Positions 29,734-40,032 are shown, counted from the stretch's first letter. The stretch is DNA of 45,244 nucleotides from an uncultured Lachnospiraceae bacterium (GCA_934371505.1 CAKRNW010000003.1:1-45244), one strand, 5' to 3'. Notes: generated by a model not told the origin, from the sequence alone. Program-made: numbers and translations.

Positions 29734-32613
29734 TTAATCGGTGTTGGAGACGCCGCCGGCTACGGTATCCGCCGTACCGGTCAGCATGGTTTCTTCATCC
29801 TCAACCTGGTAATAATATTTGATCACATCCTGTGCGATCTGTGCTGCATAGTCCGAACTGTAACCAAAGGCAACACGGGCTGCAATGGCGATCTCCGGTT
29901 TTTCATAAGGTGCATAGCCGACAAACAGGGCATGGTTCGGGCGGGATGTGCTCTCCTGTGCCGTACCGGTTTTGCCTGCAACCGCAATGGGGAAATTTGC
30001 ATAATAACTTTTCTTCTCCACAACGCGGCGCATACCCTTGTGAATGGCATTCCACGAAGTATCTGAAAGGTCAATGGTGTTGCGCACTTCTGCCTCATAT
30101 TCCTTCACGAGATTGCCGTCGTGGTCTGTGACCTTATCCAGAAGTGTCAGATTATAACAGGTTCCACTGTTGGCCACTGCTGTCACATATCTGGCAAGAC
30201 CCACTGTTGTATAGTTGTGGGTTCCCTGACCGATCGCAGAGCGAACTGCATCAAAATCAGAAACCTTCGGCTGATACTCTGAAATTTCCACTCCGGATTT
30301 CTCTGATAAGCCGTACAGATCCGCGTATTTTGCCAATTTTTCCAGACCCAAGTCACTATTATACCGGTCACCTTCTGTTCCCAGACGGTAGCCCACTTCA
30401 TAAAAGAATATATTACAGGAATTCTCAATACCACCGGTGACATTCAAATTGCCATGGGTTCCTCTGGGGTAAATCCAGCATCGGGGCGATGGTGTAATTT
30501 TCTCGAAGATCCCATTACATTTAATGATGGTATTGGTATTGATCACTCCCTCCTGCAGGCCTGCGGTGGCTGATACCATCTTAAAGGTGGAACCGGGCGC
30601 TGTACGCTGCTGTGTTGCATAATTGAGCAGTGGTGAGGAAAGATCTGCATTCAACTGTGCATAATACTCTGCATCTACACCATTTGCCATACGGTTATTG
30701 TCATAGCTTGGATAGCTGACCAGTGCAAGTACATCTCCGTTATTGACATCTGTGATTACCACGGAAGCACCGTAGGGATCCAGTGCCAATTGTGCCGGGG
30801 TAATATCCAGATTGCGGATCCGGTTCGTCATAAAGGTATACGCACTCTCTTTTCCTGACAGAAACTGTGCCTCCTCCTCATCATCCAGTTCCACCAGATT
30901 TTGCTCCAGCAAAATCGAACAGATCTGTTTTCCGGAGATCATATCGGATTTTATCATATAACGGTAAAGCCGCTTGTCGAATTCTGCATTGGAATCCAAA
31001 TTCTCCAAAATAATATCGACTATTTTTGCGAAGATCTCGTCGGAATCCGCGTATTGACTGTCCAGCTTCAGAGTCGTCACATCTACCCAGTTCTGGGCGA
31101 TACAATACTCTAAATATTCTGCAAGGCTGATGGTTTCATCCTTCGTCCACGCAATATAGGTGGCATCATTGGTATCAATCTCATTCTCCAGAATCATCTT
31201 ATTTTTATAAAGAAGAGAGGAGACGATAAAGCTTTCATACACCTCATACTCCTGGGAAAGCTTATTATAGGGGGTACGCTCTGTCTCCAGTTCTTCCCTC
31301 AATTTTTCAATAACCGCCTGTTTCTTTTTCAAATACTGTTCATAAACAGCCCGCTCATTTTCCTGTGCCTGGGGCGTTTCAAAATGGGAGAGATCAATGA
31401 CACTGTTATTAATCAGTGCATGATAAACATCATAAATAGGAATGACAATATCACTCCGTGTTGCATTGGTTCCCGGTGAATACTCTTTAATGTTTTGTAT
31501 CTTGGCAAGAAGAATACCTGCCAGTTTCTGTTCCAGAATATGATAAACTGCCTCCTGCAAATCCTTATCAATGGACAGATAAACATCGTAACCGGCTACC
31601 GGCTCTTTGCGGTCACTGGTCTCTATGACTTTACCGAGGCTGTCCACATAAACGGTTTCCGATCCTTTTTTACCCTGAAGCGTAGTCTCCATGGTCTGCT
31701 CGATTCCGGCTTTCCCCACAATATCAGACTGTGTGTAGGACGAATCCTGCTTCTGCAGTTCTTCCAGTTCCTCTGTAGACACCTTGCCTGTATAGCCAAG
31801 GATTTGGGAAAAATAAACGGCATCCGTGTATTTTCGGATCGTGTCCTCCGCAATCTGTACACCGTCCAATGTGTCAAGATTCTCCATGACCACAGCCACC
31901 GTTTTCTCTGATACATCCGTCGCCACCGTGGTGGGAATATATTTTGTGTAGCTGTTGGCACTCATGGCGTAACGCACCGTCACAATCTCCAACAGTTCTT
32001 TCTTGCTATAGCCTTGCCCCACGACGAATTCCTTTGGATTTTCCTCCGAATATCCACCTATGGCATAGCGGCTCTCTCCTGCCAGATAAGAAATAATTTC
32101 ATCTGCCGTAGCCGTCTGCTGGGCATATTTCAGATCCGAAACATATTTTTCTCCGTACACATCTGCAATAAAGCGGAGAAGCTTTGAATCCGTTATATTA
32201 AATTCAAATTCATTGTTGGTATTGAGAATAATATTGAAATCGTTGACAATACTGTCTCCGTTTTTCTTGATAATGCCGATCAGGCGGTAAATCGTGTCAT
32301 TTAACGCCGCATTCTTTCCCTTTCCGGATTCATAGACATCTTCCAGAGTGACGGAATAGGCCAGTTCGTTATATGCCAGAAGATTGCCGTTACGATCATA
32401 AATATTCCCTCTCGTACTGGCAATAGAACGTTCTTTCCGGATCGTCAGTTGGAAGTTATTCAGATATTCCTCTCCGTGTACAATCTGCAGATCGAACACG
32501 GTATACACCAGGATCGATCCCAATGTAAGGAAAAAGATCACCAGAACTGTGATCCGGGAGGTTATGATATTGATAAAGCCATCTTTAAAACGATCAAACA
32601 AGGTCCCTGACAC
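29734..32613 (-). CDS. mrdA: Penicillin-binding protein 2, elongation transpeptidase, with a long insertion
   Basis: This class B PBP of about 959 aa has one N-terminal membrane helix (VLVIFFLTLGSILVYTVFDL), a pedestal domain from RGNIYDRNGNLLAYN, and a transpeptidase domain with SxxK APGSTFK (Ser675), SxN ENSCN (Ser732) and KTG AGKTGTAQ (880-882). The family norm is about 630-720 aa. The excess is a largely helical, charged block of roughly 240 residues (about 365-610), placed between IDKDLQEAV and DPYGASVVITD at the start of the catalytic domain. It cross-links wall made by RodA. The start is uncertain: a GTG at 32613 or a TTG at 32601. It overlaps mreD. Confidence 0.93.
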   Translation of the reverse strand: MSGTLFDRFKDGFINIITSRITVLVIFFLTLGSILVYTVFDLQIVHGEEYLNNFQLTIRKERSIASTRGNIYDRNGNLLAYNELAYSVTLEDVYESGKGKNAALNDTIYRLIGIIKKNGDSIVNDFNIILNTNNEFEFNITDSKLLRFIADVYGEKYVSDLKYAQQTATADEIISYLAGESRYAIGGYSEENPKEFVVGQGYSKKELLEIVTVRYAMSANSYTKYIPTTVATDVSEKTVAVVMENLDTLDGVQIAEDTIRKYTDAVYFSQILGYTGKVSTEELEELQKQDSSYTQSDIVGKAGIEQTMETTLQGKKGSETVYVDSLGKVIETSDRKEPVAGYDVYLSIDKDLQEAVYHILEQKLAGILLAKIQNIKEYSPGTNATRSDIVIPIYDVYHALINNSVIDLSHFETPQAQENERAVYEQYLKKKQAVIEKLREELETERTPYNKLSQEYEVYESFIVSSLLYKNKMILENEIDTNDATYIAWTKDETISLAEYLEYCIAQNWVDVTTLKLDSQYADSDEIFAKIVDIILENLDSNAEFDKRLYRYMIKSDMISGKQICSILLEQNLVELDDEEEAQFLSGKESAYTFMTNRIRNLDITPAQLALDPYGASVVITDVNNGDVLALVSYPSYDNNRMANGVDAEYYAQLNADLSSPLLNYATQQRTAPGSTFKMVSATAGLQEGVINTNTIIKCNGIFEKITPSPRCWIYPRGTHGNLNVTGGIENSCNIFFYEVGYRLGTEGDRYNSDLGLEKLAKYADLYGLSEKSGVEISEYQPKVSDFDAVRSAIGQGTHNYTTVGLARYVTAVANSGTCYNLTLLDKVTDHDGNLVKEYEAEVRNTIDLSDTSWNAIHKGMRRVVEKKSYYANFPIAVAGKTGTAQESTSRPNHALFVGYAPYEKPEIAIAARVAFGYSSDYAAQIAQDVIKYYYQVEDEETMLTGTADTVAGGVSNTD

Positions 32614-33112
32614 TTCCCTTTTCTTTTTTCTCCAGTCGTTTATGTACCCATAACAGTAAAGGATACAGCAACAGGGCAATTAACAAAGTGTAAACTGCCT
32701 CAGGAATAATCACATGCAGCAGATAAAAGGCAAAATGAAATCTTCCCCGAAGCAAAAACAGAAAAATATAGCAAAACATGCCATAAGCCAGATCACTGAC
32801 CGTAATCAAAACTAAGGGCAGCTTGATATCATCCGGATAAATGATCCGGGCAAACTTACCGTTCACAAACCCGATATACATGTAAACCAGAGCATACATT
32901 CCCAGCACGCCGGCAAAAAACACATCGCACAGCATACCGCAGATAAAGCCGTACACAAGCCCCTCCTTCTCCCCTCTCATAAAACCATAGGAAGAGGTGA
33001 GAATCATAAGCAGGTTCGGTACAATTCCCGCAAAAGACAGAGATTGAAAGACAGTAGATTGCAGCAGGAAACAAAAGAACACAAACAAAAGCCCGATCAG
33101 ATTCCGTCTCAT
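32594..33112 (-). CDS. mreD: Rod shape-determining protein MreD
   Basis: This 172-aa membrane protein has five to six hydrophobic helices. The LLFVFFCFLLQSTVFQSLSF start and PNLLMILTSSYGFMRGEKEG are typical of MreD, as is the GFICGMLCDVFFAGVLGM segment. It belongs to the elongasome scaffold. It begins 2 bp after mreC and overlaps the PBP2 start by 20 bp. Confidence 0.93.
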   Translation of the reverse strand: MRRNLIGLLFVFFCFLLQSTVFQSLSFAGIVPNLLMILTSSYGFMRGEKEGLVYGFICGMLCDVFFAGVLGMYALVYMYIGFVNGKFARIIYPDDIKLPLVLITVSDLAYGMFCYIFLFLLRGRFHFAFYLLHVIIPEAVYTLLIALLLYPLLLWVHKRLEKKEKGSVRDLV

Positions 33113-33114
33113 AC

Positions 33115-33987
33115 TCAGTCCTCCGTAATCACCTGTTTGGTTTCTAGGATGACCAAAACCTCACTGAGGTGTTCAAAATCCACTGCCGGAGTCAACGTAC
33201 CCGATTTGGTCAGATTGTTGGCATCCTGGCTGATCGTGCTGACATAACCGATCAGAATCCCCGGCAGAAACTTTTCACTGATATCCGAGGTTACAATCTT
33301 GTCGCCCTCTTTTACTGCATTATCACTGTCCACCAGCTGGGCAAAGCGAATATCTCCCTGGGAGTACAACTCCAGATCCCCACTGACCACCAGTTTATCC
33401 TCTGTCGCCAGTACCTCTCCGCTGACATTGGAGGTATCTGCGATAATGCTGGTTACTTTGGACCAGCTGTCATGTACATCCACCACTCTGCCCACCAGTC
33501 CCTGACCGGCAATCACATTCATATCCAATGTGATACCATCCTCTGCTCCCTTATCAATTACAAAGGAATGAAACCAGTTTCCGGAATCCTTGGCAATAAT
33601 TCTTGCCCCCACCTTGTCATAATCGGCGTACTGGGCATCCAATGCATAGAGTTCCCGCAAATTAGTCAGTTCATACCGATCCTGCTGAAGGGTGGTGTTT
33701 TCAATGGTCAGTTCATTGACCTGCTGTTTTAAGGCTTCATTTTCCGCAAGAAGTTCTCTCACACGTTCCAATTCCTGGGCACGATCATTCAAATAAGTGG
33801 ATACCGTAGTAATTCCTTTCTGAAAGGGCACAAACATATAGCCCAGTACCGTACCGGAAGTTCCTTTTAAGAAATTGGTATTAAATGTGAGCAGAATTAA
33901 AGCGACACAAATTACAGTTAAAATAAAAAGGAGATATTTACTCGGCAAAGTAAACTTTTCTCCTTTTTTCTTTATGATTGGACTCAT
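33115..33987 (-). CDS. mreC: Rod shape-determining protein MreC
   Basis: At 290 aa it has a short basic N-terminus, one membrane helix (YLLFILTVICVALILLTFNT), a coiled coil (RAQELERVRELLAENEALKQ and on to about residue 105) and two beta-barrel domains with DKGAEDGITLDMNVI and GLVGRVVDV. It organises PBP2 and RodA. It overlaps the upstream mreB gene by 4 bp (ATGA). Confidence 0.95.
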   Translation of the reverse strand: MSPIIKKKGEKFTLPSKYLLFILTVICVALILLTFNTNFLKGTSGTVLGYMFVPFQKGITTVSTYLNDRAQELERVRELLAENEALKQQVNELTIENTTLQQDRYELTNLRELYALDAQYADYDKVGARIIAKDSGNWFHSFVIDKGAEDGITLDMNVIAGQGLVGRVVDVHDSWSKVTSIIADTSNVSGEVLATEDKLVVSGDLELYSQGDIRFAQLVDSDNAVKEGDKIVTSDISEKFLPGILIGYVSTISQDANNLTKSGTLTPAVDFEHLSEVLVILETKQVITED

Positions 33988-34994
33988 TTACTCATCCCTT
34001 CAATTGAGTAGGCTACAGACTTAAAATTATCATCTTTGATAATTTTCGAAAGACCAAGTGCCACACTGGTAAGAGGATTCTCTGCCAGATTTACCTTTAA
34101 CCCTGTGCCATTTGCCAGCATCTCTGCCAGATGACTCACACTGGATGCTCCTCCTGTCAGATAAATGCCGTGGCGGAAGATATCCGCCCCCAATTCAGGT
34201 GGCGTTCTTTCCAGAATTACCTTTACATTATCTATAATAGTGGCAAAGTGCTCCTTCAGGCACTCATTTACCAAGTTGGTAGGAATTGCCCGCTCCACAG
34301 GAAGTCCGGTGACAATGTCCCGACCATATACCACTGCATCCTGATCACTTTCCTCCAGCTGTTTCAGATTTATTTTTACGTTTTCCGCTGTCTTCCCACC
34401 GATAATTAAAGAAAACTCCCTGCGCACTGCTGCGCGGATGGCATCGTCAAACTTAAGACCTCCCACTTTGATCAGCTTGCTTAAAACAATGCCTCCCAGA
34501 GATAAAATAGAAATCTCCGTAGTATCGTAGCCTACGTTAACAATCAATACACCCTGGGCATTTTTCACATCAATATTGCATCCCAGACCATCAGCCACTG
34601 CCTTGTCTACAATCATGATATTTTTGGCTTTTACCCCGGCTTCTTTAATCAAATCATAAAAGGCACGCTTCTCCACCTGGGTAATATCCCAGGGTACTGC
34701 CACATAATAGTCTGCCGGCCGGATATTGTTTTTGGTCATATCCGCAATGAAATATTTTACTAAGGTTTCCATGTTGTGAATGTCTGCAATGACACCGTTA
34801 CACAGAGGATAGGAAATACTGATGTTAGCCGGTGCCTTCTCATACATTTCGAAGGCGGAATTTCCATATGCAAACAGTGTGGATTTATTTTCGATGGCAA
34901 TGAGATTTTTCTCCACCATAACATTGTCGTCTGTGCGACTGTAAATTTTAATATTGTTCGTACCCAGATCGATACCGAAAGCGTTGTTAGCCAA
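33984..34994 (-). CDS. mreB: MreB-family actin-like protein, divergent
   Basis: The start is TTG at 34994 (MANNAFGIDLGTNN) behind AAAGGGG; an upstream extension overlaps radC without a ribosome site. The 336-aa protein keeps the actin-like phosphate loops (FGIDLGTNN; IVNVGYDTTEI), the ATP-site Glu in ITQVEKRAF, and the terminal LERTPPELGADIF and LTGGASS. It departs from textbook MreB in the N-terminal third (MVEKNLIAIENKSTLFAYGN) and where the usual EAKKMIGRTP is expected. It may be the main MreB of this lineage or an Mbl-like paralogue; its position with mreCD favours the former. TTG may limit expression. Confidence 0.88.
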   Translation of the reverse strand: MANNAFGIDLGTNNIKIYSRTDDNVMVEKNLIAIENKSTLFAYGNSAFEMYEKAPANISISYPLCNGVIADIHNMETLVKYFIADMTKNNIRPADYYVAVPWDITQVEKRAFYDLIKEAGVKAKNIMIVDKAVADGLGCNIDVKNAQGVLIVNVGYDTTEISILSLGGIVLSKLIKVGGLKFDDAIRAAVRREFSLIIGGKTAENVKINLKQLEESDQDAVVYGRDIVTGLPVERAIPTNLVNECLKEHFATIIDNVKVILERTPPELGADIFRHGIYLTGGASSVSHLAEMLANGTGLKVNLAENPLTSVALGLSKIIKDDNFKSVAYSIEGMSK

Positions 34995-35008
34995 AATAAA
35001 GCCCCTTT

Positions 35009-35677
35009 CTAAAAACATTTGGATTCTAAAAAGCTGGTATAGCACTGATCTCCGATGATGATATGATCCAGCAACGGAATCTGCAGAAGTTCTCCTGCTT
35101 TTCGTAATCGTTTCGTCAATTCATAGTCATCTTTACTGGGAGTGGGATCTCCGCTGGGATGATTATGTAACAGAATCACCGTCACCGCATGATCCTCCAA
35201 TGCCTGTAAAAATAATTCCCGTGGGGAAACCAGAGATGCATTCACAGTTCCGATGGACAGTACGGTTTCCTTCACCAGCTCACATTTGGAATTCAAAGAC
35301 AACAGCACCACCTGTTCCTTCGATGCATGCCTTAAAGTTTCCATATAGTAGGCTGCTACTGTCGCCGGCCTTGAAAAATCCAGTTTTTCCCTGGTGTGAC
35401 AGATCCAGATTCGTCTGGAAAGTTCCGCGATACATTTTAGTTTCACCGCTTTCACCTCCCCGATTCCATCTACGTTCCGTAGTTCTCCTAAGGTTAAATT
35501 GCAGAGCCCGAGGATTCCTTCTCCTCTCAGGGATAAAATTTCTTCTCCGATCTGAAGGGAATTTTTTTCTTTTGTACCGGTTCGGATGATGATGGCAAGC
35601 AATTCTGCTTCCGACATCGCCTGTGGTCCGTACTGCATAAATTTCTCATAGGGCAGGAGGCTGTTCATATTGTACAT
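35009..35677 (-). CDS. radC: RadC-family JAMM protein
   Basis: This 222-aa protein is called from an ATG at 35677 (MYNMNSLLPYEKF). An N-terminal helix-hairpin-helix-like part (LGELRNVDGIGEVKAVKLKC) precedes the JAMM metalloprotease-like domain with LLHNHPSGDPTPSKDD, the metal-binding HxHx7SxxD. The DNA repair name is historical and the biochemical role is unclear. It sits directly upstream of mreBCD, as in many Bacillota. The start is supported only by a distant GAGAGGG, so a slightly different start is possible. Confidence 0.93.
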   Translation of the reverse strand: MYNMNSLLPYEKFMQYGPQAMSEAELLAIIIRTGTKEKNSLQIGEEILSLRGEGILGLCNLTLGELRNVDGIGEVKAVKLKCIAELSRRIWICHTREKLDFSRPATVAAYYMETLRHASKEQVVLLSLNSKCELVKETVLSIGTVNASLVSPRELFLQALEDHAVTVILLHNHPSGDPTPSKDDYELTKRLRKAGELLQIPLLDHIIIGDQCYTSFLESKCF

Positions 35678-35769
35678 ACTGACTCGCTTTCCCTCTCCCA
35701 CAAAGCCAGATTCCCAAAAAGCATCTAATATTTTATCATAAATCTACAGTGATGTATAGAATACATTCT

Positions 35770-37074
35770 TTAATTTTTTGTAAAGTCGAGTAAGCATTTG
35801 TCTGCCAGAGCCTGTAACGTGCGGAACATTCCAAACTTTGCATGAGGCCAGGTAAGTCCTCCCTGGAAGTAGGCTGCATAGGGCTCTTTCAGGGGGCCGT
35901 CCGCAGAAAGTTCAATGGAACTTCCCGACACAAATGCTCCGGCTGCCATAATCACCTGACTGTCATAGCCCGGCATATCCCAGGGTTCCGGTGTTACGAA
36001 GCTGTCCACCGGCGCTGCGGCCTGGATTCCTTCGCAGAAGGCGATCAGAGCCTCCGATTTGCCAAAGGTGATTGCCTGAATGATATCATAGCGTTCTTCC
36101 TTTGCATCCGGCACACAGGCATATCCCAGCTCTTCATAAAGATTTGCTGCAAACACTGCACCCTTTAATGCCCCTGCGGTCACGGTGGGTGCAAGGAAAA
36201 AGCCCTGATAAAAGCTGCTTAAAACTCCAAGGGATGCGCCAACCTCTTTTCCCAGTCCGGGGGATGTCAAACGGAAGGCGGCATTTTCCACGCATTCTCT
36301 CTTACCCACAATATATCCGCCGATGGGGGCAAGTCCACCGCCGGGATTTTTAATCAGGGAACCCACTGCCATATCTGCTCCCACGTCTGTGGGCTCTATT
36401 TTCTGGACAAATTCACCGTAACAGTTATCCACCATGCAGATCACATCCGGCTTGATTCCTTTAATGAAGGCAATCAGTTCCCCAATCCGTTCCACGGAAA
36501 GCGTAGGTCTGGTCTGATAGCCCTTTGAGCGCTGAATGGTAACCAGATGGGTCTTTTCATTGATGGCAGCACGGATTCCTTCATAATCAAAGCCTCCGTC
36601 TGACAACAGATCCACCTGTTTGTAAGTAACACCATACTCTGCTAAAGATCCCTTGGAAGGACGGATTCCGATTACCTCCTCCAAGGTATCATAGGGTTTC
36701 CCTACCGGTGAGAGTAATTCATCACCGGGGCGCAGATTACTCATCAGTGCCAGGGCAAGAGCATGGGTTCCGCAGGTAATCTGCGGGCGCACCAGTGCAT
36801 CTTCTGTGTGGAATACATCTGCATAAACCTGCTCCAAAGTATCACGTCCGATATCATTATACCCATATCCGGTGGTTCCTAACAGGCAGGCCTCGGATAC
36901 ATGATTTTTCTGCATGGCATGTAGAACCTTACACTGATTATATTCCGCCACTGCATCGATCTGCTCAAACCGCTCTTTCAATCCATCCAGTACCCGGTTA
37001 CCAAACTGAAAAACCGGTTCTGTGATTCCCATCTTTTTATAGATTTCAAATAATTCCTGTTCCTTATTCTGCAT
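35770..37074 (-). CDS. Methionine gamma-lyase family protein (YnbB-like)
   Basis: This 434-aa fold-type I PLP enzyme belongs to the group often labelled 'aluminum resistance protein'. The PLP lysine is in VGSLIKNPGGGLAP (Lys242). ITCGTHALALALMSNLRPGD and VDNCYGEFVQ are the cofactor-contacting segments. The similarity to Cys/Met metabolism enzymes is clear, but the substrate is not established. It lies 30 bp downstream of miaA, the same order as ynbB near miaA in Bacillus. Confidence 0.92.
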   Translation of the reverse strand: MQNKEQELFEIYKKMGITEPVFQFGNRVLDGLKERFEQIDAVAEYNQCKVLHAMQKNHVSEACLLGTTGYGYNDIGRDTLEQVYADVFHTEDALVRPQITCGTHALALALMSNLRPGDELLSPVGKPYDTLEEVIGIRPSKGSLAEYGVTYKQVDLLSDGGFDYEGIRAAINEKTHLVTIQRSKGYQTRPTLSVERIGELIAFIKGIKPDVICMVDNCYGEFVQKIEPTDVGADMAVGSLIKNPGGGLAPIGGYIVGKRECVENAAFRLTSPGLGKEVGASLGVLSSFYQGFFLAPTVTAGALKGAVFAANLYEELGYACVPDAKEERYDIIQAITFGKSEALIAFCEGIQAAAPVDSFVTPEPWDMPGYDSQVIMAAGAFVSGSSIELSADGPLKEPYAAYFQGGLTWPHAKFGMFRTLQALADKCLLDFTKN

Positions 37075-37104
37075 GTTATCTAAAACAACCTTTCTGTTCT
37101 TTTC

Positions 37105-38061
37105 TTAAAGGATTCCTCTGGCAGTAAGTTCTGTCTCCATAACTTGTAGAAGCACTACCGGGTCATTGCCCAGTTCCTGGCGTCTGATCCAGGTCACATC
37201 CCTTTCCCGTTTAAACCAGGTAATCTGCCGTTTTGCAAAATGTCTGGTGTCCCGTTTAATCAGGTACACAGCCCGCTCCAGACTGCACTGACCATCCAGA
37301 TAATCCAGGATTTCCTTATAGCCCAGCCCCTGCATGGATACCATGCTCCGGTCACATCCCTGTGAACGAAGTCTCTCCACCTCCTGCACCAGCCCCTGGC
37401 TTATCATTTCATCGACTCTTCTATCTATCCGTTCATAAAGCAGGGAACGCTCATCCTCCAATACAAAATAGCAGAAACGATAAGGCGATTCTTTCTGATG
37501 CTGCTGTTCATTATGCTCTGAAATCCTTGTCCCTGTCTCTTCAAAAAATTCCAGAGCCCGGATCACTCTTTTGGTATTATTGGCGTGGATCATTTCCGCA
37601 GAAACCGGATCCACTTCTTTCAGCCGCCGGTGTAACTGTCCGGCTCCTTCCGGTGTCTTCGCCAGTTCCTCCAGTTCATGACGGAAGCTTTTATCCTCTC
37701 CGTTTTCCGTGAAATCAATCTCATATAGAAGCGCCTGGATATAAAACCCGGTTCCTCCCACTACGATGGGAATATGCCCCCGTTCGTAAATTCCCAGCAT
37801 TGCTTCTCTGGCTTTCTGCTGGAAGGTCACCACGTTAAACTCCTCTCTTGGATCTAAAATGTCGATCAGATGATGGGGCACTCCGTCCATTTCCTCCGGC
37901 AGGATCTTTGCCGAGCCGATGTCCATTCCCCGATAGACCTGCATGGAATCTGCAGAGATGATCTCCCCCTGTATACGCTTTGCCAATGCAATGGAAAGTG
38001 CGGTCTTTCCCACTGCCGTCGGTCCTGTCAAAATTACTAACGGTTGCTTTACGCTCTTCAT
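37105..38061 (-). CDS. miaA: tRNA dimethylallyltransferase
   Basis: This 318-aa enzyme prenylates A37 of tRNAs reading UNN codons. It has a P-loop GPTAVGKTAL (12-21), SADSMQVYRGMDIGSAK, HHLIDILDP, VVGGTGFYIQALL, and the DTRHFAKRQITWFKRE helix. Its ATG directly follows the mutL stop codon, so the two are translationally coupled. Confidence 0.97.
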   Translation of the reverse strand: MKSVKQPLVILTGPTAVGKTALSIALAKRIQGEIISADSMQVYRGMDIGSAKILPEEMDGVPHHLIDILDPREEFNVVTFQQKAREAMLGIYERGHIPIVVGGTGFYIQALLYEIDFTENGEDKSFRHELEELAKTPEGAGQLHRRLKEVDPVSAEMIHANNTKRVIRALEFFEETGTRISEHNEQQHQKESPYRFCYFVLEDERSLLYERIDRRVDEMISQGLVQEVERLRSQGCDRSMVSMQGLGYKEILDYLDGQCSLERAVYLIKRDTRHFAKRQITWFKRERDVTWIRRQELGNDPVVLLQVMETELTARGIL

Positions 38062-39993
38062 CTATACAATCCGTTTAAATTTCCTTTCGATTTCATATTT
38101 ACTCAAAGTCACAATGGTAGGTCTGCCATGAGGACAGTTATAGGGATTCTCCAGTGTCAACAGCTCATCGATCAAAGCTTCCATCTCTGCCGTGGAAAAA
38201 CGGGTGTTTCCCTTCACGGCAGCCTTGCAGGACATGGAGGCGATTTTGGTCCGCACGACATCTGCGGTTCCACGCACCGATCCCTGCACCAGTTCATCCA
38301 GAATTTCCGTAAAGAACTGTTTCTCACTGCATCCGTACAGATCTGTTGGCACAGCCCGCAGGGCATAGGAGTTTCCTCCAAACTCCTCGATTTCAAACCC
38401 CAGTTCCGTAAAGTAATTAAAATATTCTTTTAATGCACTTTCTTCCTGTCCCGTCAATGTAATAATAATGGGGGGATTCAAATACTGTGCCGCAATGGTT
38501 TTTTCCCGATAATTCTTCATGAAACGTTCAAACCGGACTTTTTCATGGGCTGCATGCTGATCCACCAGAAAGATTTTATCCTGAAATGCAATGATCCAAT
38601 AGGTATCGAAAATCTGTCCAAGAATACGATATTGCTGTCTGGCATCCTTTGTCAGAAGTTTCTCCTCAAACAGATCCATCTGTACCGGTTTCTCAATGAT
38701 CACTGTATCCTTTGCTTTGATCACGCCGGAGGTTACCGGTGAAGTTTGAGGCTGAATGTTCAGCACCTTAAAATCTGCCTTTTCCTCCTCGTCATCAAAG
38801 CTTACGGTAAAGGCCGCATTTCCTGTGGATGCCTTTTCCTGCATCACCACGTTGGGAACCGGCTGCGGAATGGTTATGGGACGCGCCTGAACCGGCGGTT
38901 CTCCCAGGGGATTGGCAATTCTTCTCGCTTCAAAAGGCTCAGGGACAGACTCTTTCACCTTAGGATCTTTCTCCTGTGGTACCAGATAGACATCCGGAAT
39001 CATCTCATGTACCTTTAACGCTGACTCCACAGAACTTGCCACAAAGTCAAATACCGCCGGTCCATCGGTAAAACGCACATTCATTTTCGTAGGATGCACG
39101 TTGACATCCACATAAGCAGTATCAATATCAAAATGTAAGACCACAAAGGGATATTTATGCTGCATCAGATATTCTTTATATCCCTCTTCCAATGCTTTGG
39201 CAATCAAATCACTTCGGATATAACGCCCATTGACAAAATAAGTTTCAAAGCTTCGATTGCTCCTGTTCATCACCGGCTTGCCGAGATAACCGGTCAGTTT
39301 CATTCCCGGCACCTGGGAATCCAGGGGAATCAGTTCGTTAGCAGTCTCCCTGCCGTAAATACGGTATATGACCTCCTTCAGATCCCCGTTTCCGGAGGTG
39401 TGAAATTTCACCGTACCATTCACCATAAATTTAAAAGAGACAGAAGGATGACTCAGTGCCAGATGCTCCATCAGATCTGCGATATAACTTCCCTCTGTGG
39501 CTGCTGTCTTCAAAAACTTCCGGCGTACCGGAGTATTGTAAAACAGATTGCGGATCATCACGGTAGTGCCGTCCGGAGCTCCGATATCCTCACAGTTTTT
39601 TTGACCTCCCCCCTCGCTGATATAATGGGTTCCGATCAAAGCCTCCGGCGTTTTGGTAATCAGTTCAATCTGTGCCACAGCACCGATACTGGACAATGCC
39701 TCCCCACGGAATCCCAGACTTTCCACCACATCGAGATCTTCCGCGCAGCGGATTTTACTGGTGGCATGGCGCATAAATGCCGTTTCAATCTGGTCTGACG
39801 GAATTCCACAACCATTATCCGTCACCCGTATAAAATCAATGCCGCCTCCCCGGATCTCTACCGTAATCGTATCTGAACCGGCATCCATGGCATTTTCTAC
39901 CAGTTCCTTTACCACACTGGAAGGACGTTCTACCACTTCACCTGCAGCAATCTTATCAATTGTGTCATGATCCAACACACGAATCTCAGGCAT
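38062..39993 (-). CDS. mutL: DNA mismatch repair protein MutL
   Basis: This 643-aa protein has an N-terminal GHL ATPase (ELVENAMDAGS, DNGCGI, GFRGEALSSIG), a proline-rich linker at about residues 330-420, and a C-terminal dimer domain. The endonuclease motif DQHAAHEKVRFE is intact, as is CPHGRP, so this is a nicking-competent MutL, as in bacteria lacking MutH. mutS, the usual upstream neighbour, is absent and replaced by nnrD. The gap to nnrD is 39 bp. Confidence 0.97.
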   Translation of the reverse strand: MPEIRVLDHDTIDKIAAGEVVERPSSVVKELVENAMDAGSDTITVEIRGGGIDFIRVTDNGCGIPSDQIETAFMRHATSKIRCAEDLDVVESLGFRGEALSSIGAVAQIELITKTPEALIGTHYISEGGGQKNCEDIGAPDGTTVMIRNLFYNTPVRRKFLKTAATEGSYIADLMEHLALSHPSVSFKFMVNGTVKFHTSGNGDLKEVIYRIYGRETANELIPLDSQVPGMKLTGYLGKPVMNRSNRSFETYFVNGRYIRSDLIAKALEEGYKEYLMQHKYPFVVLHFDIDTAYVDVNVHPTKMNVRFTDGPAVFDFVASSVESALKVHEMIPDVYLVPQEKDPKVKESVPEPFEARRIANPLGEPPVQARPITIPQPVPNVVMQEKASTGNAAFTVSFDDEEEKADFKVLNIQPQTSPVTSGVIKAKDTVIIEKPVQMDLFEEKLLTKDARQQYRILGQIFDTYWIIAFQDKIFLVDQHAAHEKVRFERFMKNYREKTIAAQYLNPPIIITLTGQEESALKEYFNYFTELGFEIEEFGGNSYALRAVPTDLYGCSEKQFFTEILDELVQGSVRGTADVVRTKIASMSCKAAVKGNTRFSTAEMEALIDELLTLENPYNCPHGRPTIVTLSKYEIERKFKRIV

Positions 39994-40032
39994 ATTGCTC
40001 TCCTTTTCCTTTGTATCCTTTATCTGACGGTT

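Noticed and set aside
33984..34994. mreB as a decayed gene because of its odd N-terminal third and TTG start
   Set aside because: All ATP-site loops and the C-terminal motifs are intact, the frame is open at full length, and mreC is coupled by ATGA, so it is a divergent but functional-looking gene.
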